Source: Dermanyssus gallinae (taxonomy: Eukaryota > Arthropoda > Arachnida > Mesostigmata > Dermanyssidae). Taken from it: a stretch of DNA of 64,000 nt. Position 1 is the stretch's first letter; each line of letters begins with the position of its first letter. Positions 12,019 to 23,416 of this stretch are shown here, piece by piece. The position numbers and the translations under genes were made by a program. A model generated the notes under the pieces. It was given only the letters and a program-made list of their open reading frames with translations. It ran no database searches and was not told where the DNA came from. The stretch spans positions 881,501-945,500 of the forward strand of contig QVRM01004003.1 in assembly GCA_003439945.1 (NCBI GenBank), read 5' to 3'.

Positions 12019-14996
12019 TTTTTTTTTTTTAATAGCGCCGTTATTAAAAGGGGTTGATACAGGTTACAACAATGAAGATACACCAAATTGTTCCGGCGAT
12101 AACTGCTTGGATTGGTACATTCGAGCTATTCGCCAGGCAAATATATTATTAATACGCTCAGTGCGAGCGGTGTCCTTTGGCACAATAGTGTGACCACTAC
12201 GTAGGCTGTTGGAGTAGATGTCAAAAAATTTGTCAATCATTCCTGCCCTTTGAAGTATGCGGAGGGCAGAGACATTTTGTTTTACAAACAGGGCGGAGAT
12301 TGGCGGTAGGGCGATCGCATCCCTGTCGAGGTTGCACCGGCATCTTAATCGCCTTAAAAATTTGCGTTGGACGCCCTCAAGCTTATTGAGGAAACCTTTT
12401 TGGTATGGTTCCCACACCGGGGAGCAGTACATTAGTCTTGAGAGAACTATGGCTTTGTACATCTTTATATATACATCGGAATCCCTGACAATAAAACAAC
12501 GAAACAACATATTTACAAGTAACACAGAGGATTTTACCAGCTGGTGCACGTGCTCCTTAAAAGTTAGGTTAGCGGTGACCTGTATACCTAAGTCTCTCGA
12601 GACGGGAAGCGTGGGGAGAACGGTCCCATTGATCTCATAGTCAAAATCAGTCGACCCACGCTTCAGAACGACACATTTCTGAGCCGAGAGAATCATTCCG
12701 TTCTCGACACACCAACGGGCGATTCCGTCAACAGCCCTTTGCAGCCGAGCGTGCGAGGTGCTGTCATTCACAGGGCAGTAGAACTTGAGGTCGTCGGCGT
12801 ACTCGAGGTACTTCACCCCAGGAGGGACAAGCCGGCCGATATCAGAAATAAAAATGGCGTACAGCAGAGGAGACGCGCATCCGCCCTGAGGGACACCTGA
12901 CGGGGCAGGCCAGGGTCGACTGAGGACGTTTTCAACCTTGACGCGATACGAGCGGCCGGATAGGTAGGCTTTGAACCATCGAACAGTGGAAGCGTGGATT
13001 CCAAGCGAGACCAACTTCTTGATGAAAAGATCGTGTTCAACCCTGTCGAATGCACTCTTCTGGTCAAAATATATACAGTGGAAGTTGACGTTGTGATTCA
13101 TATTCATGGCCCAGTCTTGTGTCATTTCCAGTAGTTGGGTGCACGTCGAGCAATGTGCGACGTAGCCATGCTGGGCAGGATCGAGGAGAACGTTACGGGT
13201 GAGGTGACGAACCAAGTGCGCAACCGCGAGCTTTTCGAAGACGGTGCACGCGATGGAACATTGAGAGACCGGCCGATAGTTGCAGACATCCATTTTGGAG
13301 CCTTTTTTGTGTATAGCCGTCACTATCGATTCGCGGAAGGTGTTGGGTACTTGACCATCGTTGTATGAGCGTTCAAATAGCAGTTTCAGAGGCTCGGCGA
13401 GAAAAATGGCAAACTTCTTGTAGAAGATCGGTGGAATGCCATCGGGAGTGTGGCTGCATTTCCCTTTCAGATGAGAGAGCACCTAGTAAATTTCTTCTTC
13501 CGAGAAAACCAGCGGCGAGTCTTGGATGGGAGATGTGGAGTGGCTGAGCCTGTCACGATGTGTGTTAGAAGACGTCGGTGATGTGGACGCGCCTTGTGAG
13601 TCACGAAACAGAGACGAGAAATGCTGGGCTAACAAACTGGCTTTTTCTTCCGGCTTGGTAGCAGTAACGTTGACAGATTGCAGAGAGGGTAGAGACCCAG
13701 TATCCTTCAGCCGCGCGTTCACATAACGGAAGAAAACTCTGCCATCGTTGTGATTCAGGTTCAGTTCGGTTAGCGAGCGTAGTCGCCTTGTTGCCTTCAT
13801 CAGTTTTTGATGAAGAGCAACGCTCGGGGACGAAGAGACGAGATTCTCCAAGAGGGAGACGTAGTCGCGAAGGTTGCGCCATTGAGTGTTAGCATCAAGT
13901 CTGGGTGTAAACTCGTTGATCAGGAAATTGCAGCAGTCACAGAATTTCTCATACATCGTGTTCACCCCGTCGCAGTCACGGAAAAAGGCACTCCAGTCTA
14001 TAGCGTTCAGATGGGCAGCAATGTTGACTTCGTCCATCTTTTTGTAACTGAGACGGATGCAGTCGGATGAGAAGTCGGTGTTTTCCAGAGCGATATCAAA
14101 GCTAATTGCTTTGTGATCTGAGTCCACAGGAGGGTCGACAGGTGCAAGATTTCCTATAATATCGGGGTCGGTGGAGAAGAGCAGATCTAGCGTAGCACCA
14201 GCTTTGTGTGTGAGAGAAGAAATGGGCTGAAGTAGCCCATTGTCGTCACAACAGTCGGCAAAGACACTCTCTTTCGTCGTGGAGTCGTTGGGAACCGGAA
14301 TAGACCAGTTTATCCGCGGCAGGTTGAAGTCTCCGACAAGAACGATTGGAGCGTCGACAGTACAGTAGAAGTCTATGGCCGCACATGTGTCCCGTATACG
14401 GGCGAGACGAGCAGCGGAGTCACCAGCATTGGTAACATAGAAACAGATGACGCGAATTTTGTTGTTATTACTTAGAAGATCGAGTGCCACATGCTCACCA
14501 ACAAAATCTTGTGTTACACTGACGGCGCTCAGATGATTGCTGACGAGAATGCAGACGCCCCCACCGCGTGACGGTCTGTCGAGGCGAAATACCTGGTAAC
14601 GATTATTAAAGGAGAGTTCAGCATCAGAGATCCAAACGTCAAACCAGGTCTCGCACAGAAGAAGCAGATCAATGTTTTGCGAGGCACAATGCGCGAGAAT
14701 GGCAAGTGCCGCCGATTTGGCGGCCGATCGAGAGTTTAGAAAGAGTGATTTTATTTTACGGTCCCTAGTAGAGGATGGGTCCGGTCCAGGTTCGGTATCG
14801 ATTGCGAGACGCGGGTCAGACCCAGGGAGTCAATCGGAAGTGCGACATTCGATGACATCTGTGTCCCTCACCCTGTCATTGAAGACTTTGATTACGGCTC
14901 CCTCATTCCATATGTGTTGATCGAACATTTTGTCGGTGTCCGAGTCGGGGACCTCGACATAGAAGGAGCTGTAGTGGTCATACCGGGTTTTCAGTT
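12019..14996 (-). mobile_element. LINE-A non-LTR retrotransposon, U2 copy (5' truncated)
   Basis: A minus-strand element ending in an A-rich tail (poly-T on plus at 12,020-12,031). It begins inside ORF1: the last 50 or so residues of ORF1 lie at 14,996-14,830 (YSSFYVEVPDSDTDKMF, ending ECRTSD, stop). The apurinic endonuclease and reverse transcriptase of ORF2 follow. The empty site is visible in U1 near 2,289 (agacgttcaagatcgtt) and in U3 near 26,408. The insertion is shared with the right arm at 58,378-61,818. Confidence 0.9.
12064..14760 (-). pseudogene. LINE-A ORF2 endonuclease-reverse transcriptase with one stop
   Basis: ORF2 would nick target DNA and reverse-transcribe the element RNA. 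The endonuclease part shows LLLLCETWFDVW, VLVGDFNLPRINW and the SDHKAISFDI catalytic Asp-His. The reverse transcriptase shows FDQKSAFDRVEHD (motif A), SGVPQGGCASPLLYAIF (motif B) and LEYADDLKFYC (motif C). The frame is open from about 14,760 to 12,064 except for a TAG at 13,483-13,485, where the right-arm copy has AAA. It is therefore near-intact but broken. The 3' end reads EQFGVSSLL, stop. Confidence 0.88.
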
Positions 14997-15241
14997 TTTA
15001 GATCGTTAGGCAGTTCTTTGTCATCACAAAATACACACGAAGTCTATCTAACAGAGAAATTACAACGAGATCGATATAATTAGTCAGTATTGCGTGGGAA
15101 ATAGCCAAATGAGCACATACAAAATAAATTAATTGTTATTTATTTGGGCGAAAACCAAGACTAAGATTGCATCTATATGACTTTTAAACTCTCCGTCTCC
15201 TCTCATTATGTTATACAAAAAAGGCACAGTATACTTAACGT
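14997..15241. other. 3' flank remnant of the six-Cys gene, U2
   Basis: This is homologous to 2,290-2,540, 26,410-26,640 and 58,140-58,375 (reverse). It carries the gene-family 3' flank (gtatactg, tctccgtc, cattatgttatacaaaaa). No coding potential is seen. Confidence 0.6.
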
Positions 15242-15256
15242 ATTGTTTTAAGCACT

Positions 15257-15957
15257 AGTCGAGACAGCGCGCACAGCCCAAATTTCTCTTTTTGGAGAAA
15301 TAGGCGATGTCCGGCGACTGTTCGTCCCGACGGCAGTGGCGCTTTTCTACCTCAAGGTTGTTCCGGCGCTGATGTATGGTCTTGACAGAGCATGGAAACA
15401 CCTCACTCGGGCAAACGTTGGTTTGCTTGAAAGGTGTTTTACAATGTACACGAAGCGAGTACTTTGTCTGTCAATGCGGGCAAGGAGCCGCTTTGTGTAC
15501 CTAATGTCAGGCTGTGCACCAGTTGCTGAGATAATTCGATTGAGGTTGAAGACGCCGCGTACAGTACCATTTGAGAGCTTTATCTCGGAATGGGAAAATA
15601 AAGTTAAACAAGTCCGACGAGAGGTCGGAGACCTGTATGTTTTCAGGGCCTCTCACCTCTGGTCTGGTCTTGCGTGTGACAATCGTCACGTCTATACCAG
15701 ATACATAGTTCATGGCTATCATCACCTGGTTTGTTCGAATACGAGCTTCCACGAAGAGTACACCGAGTGCGTCTGTCGACTGCGCTCTCAGGCGTGTACG
15801 AAGAGTCATGCATATGCCTGCCTGGTCCTTGCGAAAAGATCACTGCACTGCCTCTCTCAAATAACATGCCGTGAGCAGCTGAGTGTATAATTGTATAATA
15901 TGTATAATTGTTCATGTTATATGCATACCCAATATGAGTGAAATAAATACGATGATG
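15257..15957 (+). mobile_element. LINE-B 3' fragment with target duplication, U2
   Basis: A 701-base insert flanked by the 15-base direct repeat ATTGTTTTAAGCACT at 15,242-15,256 and 15,958-15,972. It encodes the C-terminal end of a LINE ORF2: 184 codons at 15,336-15,890, with FYLKVVPALMYGLDRAWKHL, RFVYLMSGCAP, FISEWENKV and a Cys/His cluster (CVCRLRSQAC). These motifs match the LINE in intron 1 at 34,221-36,023 (LFNLKIAPTASYGIQVIW, MSEWENKM). The tail is AATAAATACGATGATG. It is 5' truncated. Confidence 0.85.
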
Positions 15958-15972
15958 ATTGTTTTAAGCACT

Positions 15973-16144
15973 GTCGAGTCCGGTGGCGTGGTGGCATGCG
16001 TCTGCGCCTCGCGACCGGAGGAGACACATAGGTGCGCGGGTTCGAGCCCCACCGTTGCACATTTGTATTTGTGGGGGTCCGCCTGTGAAGCAATGATGAA
16101 GATTTCGCTAAATCTTGGCTGAGAGTCAGCCCCGAAAGGATTTT
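15973..16144 (+). mobile_element. tRNA-derived SINE, U2 copy
   Basis: A 172-base element with box A-like TGGCGTGGTGGCATG and box B GGTTCGAGCCC. It belongs to the same family as 1,879-2,058. Its target duplication is the same 15-base motif that flanks LINE-B (ATTGTTTTAAGCACT and ATTGTTTTAAGTACT at 16,145-16,159). LINE-B and this SINE thus used one site in succession. The right arm has the same pair. Confidence 0.88.
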
Positions 16145-16159
16145 ATTGTTTTAAGTACT

Positions 16160-16560
16160 ACTAGATGGTAGTGGAAGTACATACAGGAAACGCCGTTGAC
16201 AAGTTATCTTTTTGAGGCAGTCATCGATGGTATCTGCAGTGATAATTACGCCAGCGGCCTGCAGTTTACTTGTTGGCAGAGGCATAACGTTATTGATATG
16301 TCAGGTAGCGTAACTACCTCCAGAAGGTTACAATGATCTGACAGCCGGAAACGATCTCCAGCTCTTACCGAGATCAGCACGAAGAAGATAACTTGAGTCA
16401 ACTACTGCAGTACTAAGAAGGAATTTTGTTTCCATCATCAGTGAACCCGACAATTGCATGTGAACCTGTTGTTTTATGTAACTAAAGCTTCCGAGCTTAA
16501 TTATAGACAAAGCGAGATGAAAATAGAAACATTAGTAATACACTAGAACATATAAATCAT
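16160..16560 (-). pseudogene. Remnant of the six-Cys secreted-protein gene, U2
   Basis: Only the terminal exon tail remains (about 16,212-16,266; AAGVIITAD, DDCL on the minus strand), with downstream flank shared with U1. The segment holding exon 1 and the leader in U1 (2,760-3,245) is missing, with the junction near 16,355. No product is possible. Confidence 0.6.
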
Positions 16561-16639
16561 TGTTAAACACGTCTTCCGAAATTGAGTTGAGTTGCTCCTG
16601 CGATTTTTTCTTTTTTTCGAGGAAGAGTCACGGGGAGAC

Positions 16640-17816
16640 AGGTCCGCCGAATAGGGAGGTTGCAAAAATATAGAATTCAAAGCTTCTATGAAAAACGAAA
16701 TTCTTTTTTTTTCGCTATGTCAATAAACCACCAAAGGGAACATGCATCTCTTTTCCCCATCAATTTAGGTCCTGCAGGGGCTGATACTGTCTCACAAAAA
16801 TCTTAGATTCTCGCTGAGCACGTTTCTACCCTGTTCTGTGCGTCCGGGCCAGGCAGTTCAGTAGCAAATTACCCACGCAACATTTCTCATCAAGATGACT
16901 TGGTTACCTTGTCTGAGTTTGCAATCTACTCTTTTCTCTCTGGTTTTAAAGCCAAGACTGGCCTTATACCAAACATGAAAACTTTCCTCTGATCTTTTGC
17001 AAAAATGCTGCGTTATTTTTTGCCGAGCCACTAAAACTAATTTTTAAAAGATCTTATAGTGAAGGCACAGTGCCCGAGTTTTTTAGACGCTGTCATATCA
17101 CCCCTGTACACAAGAAAAACCCAAAAACGAAATGTGAGAAACAAACTACCGGCCAGTTTCAGAACGCCATTTCTGAAAAAGTTTTAGTTAACCACTTAAA
17201 TAAGTTATTTATTTTAAACCGCTCACTTGACTCTGTCCAACACGGCTTCACCACCCATTGGTCTACACGTACACAGCCTTTGGAGATAACCCAGGACTAG
17301 GTTATACCTATAAATTCCCGAAAAACTTTTACTGCGTTTATTTTGACTAAAAGAGCGCATTTGACGAAATTACTCGCTTCTGCTCCATACATTGGAAAAT
17401 CTATAAACTCACATATGAATAGTGCAATGAGTGAACCCATTTTTTAGTGACTGTCACTTTCAAGTAGAGGTGGGTGCCAAACTTAGTTGTCCATATCCTG
17501 CATTATCTGGTGTGCTTCAAGGGGGGATGTTCTATACACGATTTTTGTTTTGGACATTAATAAGCGCCTGTCACTTGATGTCAAATATCTTAAATGTGCA
17601 GATGACTTAAAACTTTATTACACTGTTTGTTCCAGTGACTTTCATGCTGCTCTGCAGTCAGCTGTCGATGGCATTCCTCGATGGTGTTCTGAAAATAACA
17701 TGATTCCCTCGCCCTCCAAATGCGTAGTTCTGAAACATGGTGCACTTGTTTTCGACTTTAAAATTAACGATTGCAACTGCATTTTAGCGACTTCATCTTA
17801 TACACGGGCCATAGGC
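16640..17816 (+). pseudogene. LINE-C reverse transcriptase relic, U2 copy
   Basis: The fullest LINE-C copy. In order it shows VPEFFRRCHITPVHKKN, LVNHLNKLFILNRSLDSVQHGF, CFKGDVLYTIFVLDI (degenerate motif B region) and [13 protein letters not shown] (motif C with Y to C), then [16 protein letters not shown]. Frames are broken at several places. It ends at the (TA)n tract before the MarA terminal repeat. Confidence 0.78.
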
Positions 17817-17843
17817 ATATATATATATATATATATATATATA

Positions 17844-18483
17844 CAGGATCATTCGTATCGAAATGTACTTCTTTTGAGGTTTAATAGAACTCGGCAAGAA
17901 AATAATTTTTCCCTCTAAAGGGAGGACGCGGAAACGTTTTGTTTAGGAGTGAGGACGAAATTTATAAAAGTCGTTATTCTGCCTTACTTTCTTCTACATA
18001 GACAGCCATATCGACAGACTTCTTTTTCGACAGCCATATCGAAAGCAAAGGCATGCATACTTCCTAGCATCTTGACCTGCTTTAGCACAGAAACCACTTG
18101 CGCACGTTCAGAAACACACCAGCATTTGTTTATTCTAAGAAGTGCTCAAAGTTCCGTCCGCCTACCATTAAACACGTTCTGTAGCGATTGCACAGGCTCT
18201 CTTGCACTCGTGTAAATATGTTAGGCATTGCCCTAACGGCGTCAGCAGCGTTGAATATACGGTCGACCAGATCTTCACGCGATTCAACGGGGGTTTCGTA
18301 GACAACACTCTTTAGGTAGCCCCACAAAAAAAGGTCGAGGCTTGTTAAATCGGGGGATCGAGGTGGCCAAGCTATAGACTCGCCTCGGCCGATTCACTGA
18401 TTCTCGAATGTCTCGTTTAGGTATTCTCGAACCGTAGCAGAGTTGTGTGGCGGCGCACCGTCATGCTGGAATGAAACGAGACA
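17844..18483 (-). mobile_element. MarA fragment: outer TIR plus transposase C-terminus, U2
   Basis: It begins CAGGATCATTCGTATCGAA after (TA)n. The minus strand encodes the transposase C-terminus (FLWGYLKSVVYETPVESRED near 18,327-18,270, ending GGRNFEHFLE). Compared with U1 it has lost about 260 bases between the terminal repeat and the coding part. Confidence 0.8.
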
Positions 18484-19252
18484 TCTGCTTAACGAGGGTT
18501 ACAACCGCCGCCGCACTCCTCCGACACCCAGAAACAAGGAAAACTTTAAAAACTTAAAGAAATTAAGACACTGCGTCTTAAGCAGTGTTAGCACATAGAG
18601 CTCATTGTAGAAAGTCTATACAAATCATTACTACTATTCCTAAGGACGCCAGTGCCCCACACCCGACGAAGATTGGGTAATTTACTTTACAAAAACTGGA
18701 GAAATAAACATTTCTGCCAGAGGCCCCGATGCCCGATGACAGAGATCCTAGTTAAGAAATTCCGGATTTTACTGACAAGGAAGCTAGACAAACGGCCTCT
18801 TGCCAGGAGAATCCACGTCAGGGTCCATGAAGTTTGTTCCGAGTCACACCTCAAACGACCAAATTAGCTATGGAAAGACTTACACTGCGTTTTCTCGTGC
18901 ATTACGAAGCCTGCCTTCTGAGGGACCATTTGCTAAACTTCTGTTGATCTATTCTTCAACACTTGTACGTAATACCCTACAACGTTGTTCATCATCAAAA
19001 ATGACGACGACAAACATTACGAACAAACGTCTACACCGATTCAAGCCATCGGTGTAACTCGGCTACTCCGTTACTTTTAATTTAGGCGCAACTAGGCTTG
19101 CCGGTTTGTTGCCAGTGACCTTAAAGGCTCAAACGCTTTTTGCGAGAACGTTTTAGCAAACTCCCGTAGCCATCTTTGTAACGATTTTTTAGCCACTCGC
19201 AATACGTTTGTATGAGAGCTCGCGTGTGCCCGAGCGTATACAAGCGGCTTAC

Positions 19253-21785
19253 CTTTGGACACTGTAGAGGTATGTGGCGATCATGAGAATGCTAGCTGCA
19301 GACGACAAATGCTTAGCAGGTTCCCACGTATCTTGATTGGCCGACCAGCCCTTCCAGCGCACCCGAAATGTATCAGCTTGCTGCACCACCTTATAGTCCA
19401 CGATCTTCTCTACAATGTACGCTGAAGCAGCAAATGCACAAACAGGTTCTATAAGCATCACAGAACATTATGTTAATATCTCACGTTCACAGAACATTTT
19501 ATTAATATTTCGCCTTCATTATATATATATATATATATATTAATTATTCGCTCTGAGCAATCTGACCAGGTAGCTATGCCTCGTCGCTGCTGTATCTATC
19601 TTTACACTTTAGTTTAAAAAAAAAGCTGCTACATAAGGTAAAACACTAGCAACACGCAGGTGATTCTACGCTATAATGTCACCTCGTCTCCCGCTAAGCA
19701 CACAATACGCTGCGACAGGCCGGTGACGCTGTTCCACGTTAGTGCGTAGAACACCACATATAACTCTATCCTAAAAACATGTATCTATATAAAAAAAATT
19801 GCAACAAAGGCTTTGATTTTACAACCAGCGCTGAAGCTATTTCCTCTTTTTTGCTATCTATCTGTAGCCATGCCAGACACTTTTTATATCCTCTATCAAC
19901 ACTGTACGGTATCTAGGTGTAGCAGTTGATCTCAATCTGTTCATACTATATACGTTGTTAAAACGGTTTTGGGTGTAGTAGGCATAATTGGTGGGCGTCC
20001 GGTTATAAAAAACCTACATGTGTAAAACGTGATGGCGAAATTTGTTAACCTTGTAATTTATTTTTGTTAACCTAGTTGGGACACTATATATATCGTCCTG
20101 CAAGATTAAGATAATTTTGTTTGCTGCATCTTTATTCATTGGAATCACATGGGCTAACGACACATTTAAAAAAATACTAAACTAAAGATGAGTTTTCACG
20201 TGATCGAGTTTCGCTTATTTTTTTAATATTTGATCGCTCAATTAGCTTTTTTATTTTATCTCATGTCACATAGTTTTTAAACATTGCCTCTAATATCTTT
20301 GGGGCCTATTACTTACCGTCTTTTAGAATGATCGTACGCTTAGGCCTAACACATTTAGAGCCCGTTTGCTTATTCGACGATGAGCGACGTCTTTTTGTAA
20401 GGTTACCGCGATCGTCCTGAGAGTCAATAGAGCGGCGGCTAACCGTACCTGTGCTGCTGCTGTAATCTGTTCCTCGAGAACGTTTGTCCTTGCTTCCTGG
20501 TTCTGCAAAGAGTTATATAGAAAAACGCGCGTATATATATATATATATATTTGGAAAATTGATATGAAGATTAACCATATCGGCAAATCCGATTTGTAAG
20601 GATACCGTTTCATCTCAGCAACAGTTAATTTGCTTTCGTTATTTCTAGGTGTTCTATAAGTTACGTCATGAGTATATGGTTGCTCCAACACCTAATAACA
20701 CCACCGCCATGGCGTTAACACGAACAAATAAAGGTCGCATATTTGGGCCAGCGGCCGCAAGATGTCGTGGATTGGGCTGCGCGCAATCCGAAGCATTACA
20801 CACAGCGTTGAACTACAGGGAATTGCGCCTGTGCTCCAACTTCAGCTGCATACATTAGAACCTCTATTAGGAATTTTGCAGACTCGTAAACAGAGAGTAG
20901 AACATGACGTTGTTCTTGGGGTCTTTTCATATGAATGTGCCTTGCAAGAGAGGTACGTGAGCTTAATATATGTTTAGTGTCGGTAGGCTCACCTAAGTTG
21001 CCATAGGAATGTGACCCTACTGGCAAGCACACTTCAGAAGTTTTTATCTTCAAGGTGTAGACTACGTGGGCCTATGGCAGACTCGTAGCAAACACATCGA
21101 TGACCGACAAACCCATGTCGTAAGAGCGTGGGTTTTGTCTTCTACTAATTGTTAATAAGTTACAAATTGTGGAGCACTAAACGATTTTTTACTCATAGTA
21201 GTGTTTGGCTTCTTCAAGTATGACTTCGTGTACTCCTAGATTATGTTCACTCGTTCTCTCGTAAGAACGATCATGTTGGCTTCAATGGTAATGCCTCGAC
21301 ACTGCCAAGTTGTTGTCATCCTGGTTCAACATGGTCCAACTTCCAGCGGCTGAAGGGTGTTTTTCATTGATCGCTATATTGTAGGTTTTTATTTTACTCC
21401 ATGCGTTCTAAATATTTACTTCATAGCTTTTAAAGATGCCCTGGAAAAATGTAGGGTAGTTACTTACGGTCCTTCAGAATGCTCGTATGCTTAGTCTTAG
21501 CACGTTTAGAGCCCGTTTGCGGTTTCAACGAGGAGCGGCGTGAGGATTTCTTCTTCGCAGAGTCACCGCCTCCGCATTGAGAGTCAATATTGCGGGAGGT
21601 AGCCGCAGCTGTGCCTTTATGATCTGACCCTTGAAAAAGTTTGTCCTCGCGCCGCTTGCTTTCAGTTCCATCACATCGAGCAGCATACACTGACGGAGTT
21701 GTCTGGACGGAATCCTCCTTGGGCGCCTACGCTGTGTCCACCCGAATTATAGGTTGAACCTCCTCATCCGATTCTGTAAGGAACT
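19253..21785 (-). pseudogene. Chromodomain protein gene, U2 copy with nonsense codon
   Basis: Same exon structure as U1: A 21,785-21,468, B 20,502-20,317, C 19,448-19,253, with identical splice signals and phases. Exon A carries an in-frame TAG at 21,727-21,729, where U1 and the right arm have CAG (DTAQAP). Exon C matches the right-arm protein exactly (AYIVEKIVDYKVVQQADTF) and differs from U1 at three residues. Unless the stop is bypassed by another start or splice, this copy cannot make the full protein. Confidence 0.75.
20672..21130. other. 450-base segment present in U2 and right arm, absent in U1
   Basis: It lies in the chromodomain gene intron between exons A and B. In U1 the flanks join directly near 7,657 (gaggatatggttttgtc). 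The right-arm counterpart is about 51,645-52,105. It has short frames in both directions, none recognisable. Whether it was deleted from U1 or inserted in the ancestor of the others is not decidable from the window; no terminal repeats or target duplication are obvious. Confidence 0.7.
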
Positions 21786-21827
21786 CTGAACAATGCGTGT
21801 GCATATATAGGCATTATTGAAGCAGTA

Positions 21828-21865
<38 letters not shown>

Positions 21866-21870
<5 letters not shown>

Positions 21871-23406
21871 CATTCTTATCAAAATGTACTTCTTTCGAGG
21901 CTTGATAGAACTCGGCAAGAAAATATTTTTTTCCTATGGAGGGAGGACGCGGAAATGTTTTGTTTAGGAATGAGGTTGAAATTTAAAAAAATCGTTATTC
22001 TGCCTTATTTTCTTCTACATAGTTGTACAAAATCTACCTTTGCGGGAGAACCAGTCAAAGCATGAAGCAACCGTTCATACTAGTGCGTTCGGCGTCCACC
22101 GTGCCCGCCCAGACATTCACCGAAAAGCGATCCTGGCGATTATGGCCGCGAGTCATATTCGGGTTTTCGTAGGCCCACCAATAAGTGGTGTGTGCATTAA
22201 ACACACCATCTTGGCTAAACGAAGCCTCATCCGTAAACAGAACAAGTGCAGGGAACCTGTCCAGTATTTCCACTTTCTCCAAAAACTGTCGACAGTATTC
22301 AGTACGTAGCTGATAGTCACTGGGTCGCAGAGTTTGAATTCGCTGGTACCGGTATGGACGCAGTCCTTCATCGGCCAGTGTCCTTTGCACAATTGTGGAA
22401 CTGACCCCGGCATACACAGATAACTCCCTAATGCTCACAGAAGGCCGCTCGGCTAGTTCTTGAAGAATGAGTTCTTCCACATCTGCTGTTCTCGTCGTCC
22501 GTGTCCGACCAGTGTCGCGCCTCGAATGACGCGAATTCCGAACCAAAGTCCGCACAAACTTCCAATAGAAACTTGTGCGAACTGCGAATAAATTCGAATC
22601 AAAGCCCGCGCGAACTTCCAATAGAAACTCGTGCGACCTGCGAATAACTTCGAATCTAAGCCCGCGCAAACTGCGAATCAAAGCCCGCGCAGAAGCTGCT
22701 CAGCGTAAACAAATGCTGGTGTGTTTCTTCCCGCCAGATTAGATGCAGCTGCCTATCGTGCGTTTTTGATCCATACGTTACCCCAGTTGTAGGAACGCGT
22801 CCTGGAAAGCGTTCGTCTGAGAATGCCGCCACACAACTCTGCTACGGTTCGAGAATACCTAAACGAGACATTCGAGAATCACTAGATCGACCGAGGCGGG
22901 TCTATAGCTTGGCCACCTCGATCCCCCGATTTAACAAGCCTCGACTTTTTTGTGGGGCTACCTAAAGAGTTTTGTCTACGAAACCCCCGTTGAATCGCGT
23001 CAAAATCTGGTCGACCGTATATTCAACGCTGCTGCCGCCGTTAGGGCAATGTCTAACACGAGTGCAAGAGAGCCTGTGCAATCGCTACAGAACCTGTTTA
23101 GTGGTAGGCGGACGGAACTTTGAGCACTTCTTATAATAAACAAATGCTGGTGTGTTTCTGAACGTGCGCAAGTGGTTTCCGCCGAACGCACTAGTATAAT
23201 CGGTTGCTTCATGCGTTGACTGGTTCTCCCGCAAAGGTAGATTTTGTACAACAATGTAGAAGAAAATAAGGCAGAATAACGACTTTTATAAATTTCATCC
23301 TCACTCCTAAACAAAACGTTTCCGCGTCCTCCCTCCATAGGGAAAAATTTTCTTGCCGAGTTCTATCAAATCTCAAAAGAAGTACATTTTGATACGAATG
23401 ACCCTG
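21866..23406. mobile_element. MarA rearranged element, U2 copy (most complete)
   Basis: About 1,540 bases between agggtcattcttatc and gatacgaatgaccctg, with long terminal repeats of roughly 200 bases. The minus strand 22,681-22,055 encodes the transposase N-terminal half (DNA-binding helices, then LVLFTDEASFSQDG and FSVNVWAG). The plus strand near 22,850-23,125 holds the C-terminal half (PPRSPDL-like and FVYETPVESR sequence). The halves are in opposite orientation. A 56-base tandem repeat (cgagtttctattggaagtt) lies in the N-terminal coding end. Confidence 0.8.
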
Positions 23407-23416
23407 TAGATGTATA

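Noticed and set aside
13807..14070. Plus-strand frames antisense to LINE-A (also 12,257-12,640, 59,779-60,042 and 61,191-61,574)
   Set aside because: They are shadows of ORF2 on the other strand, sharing its codon pattern.
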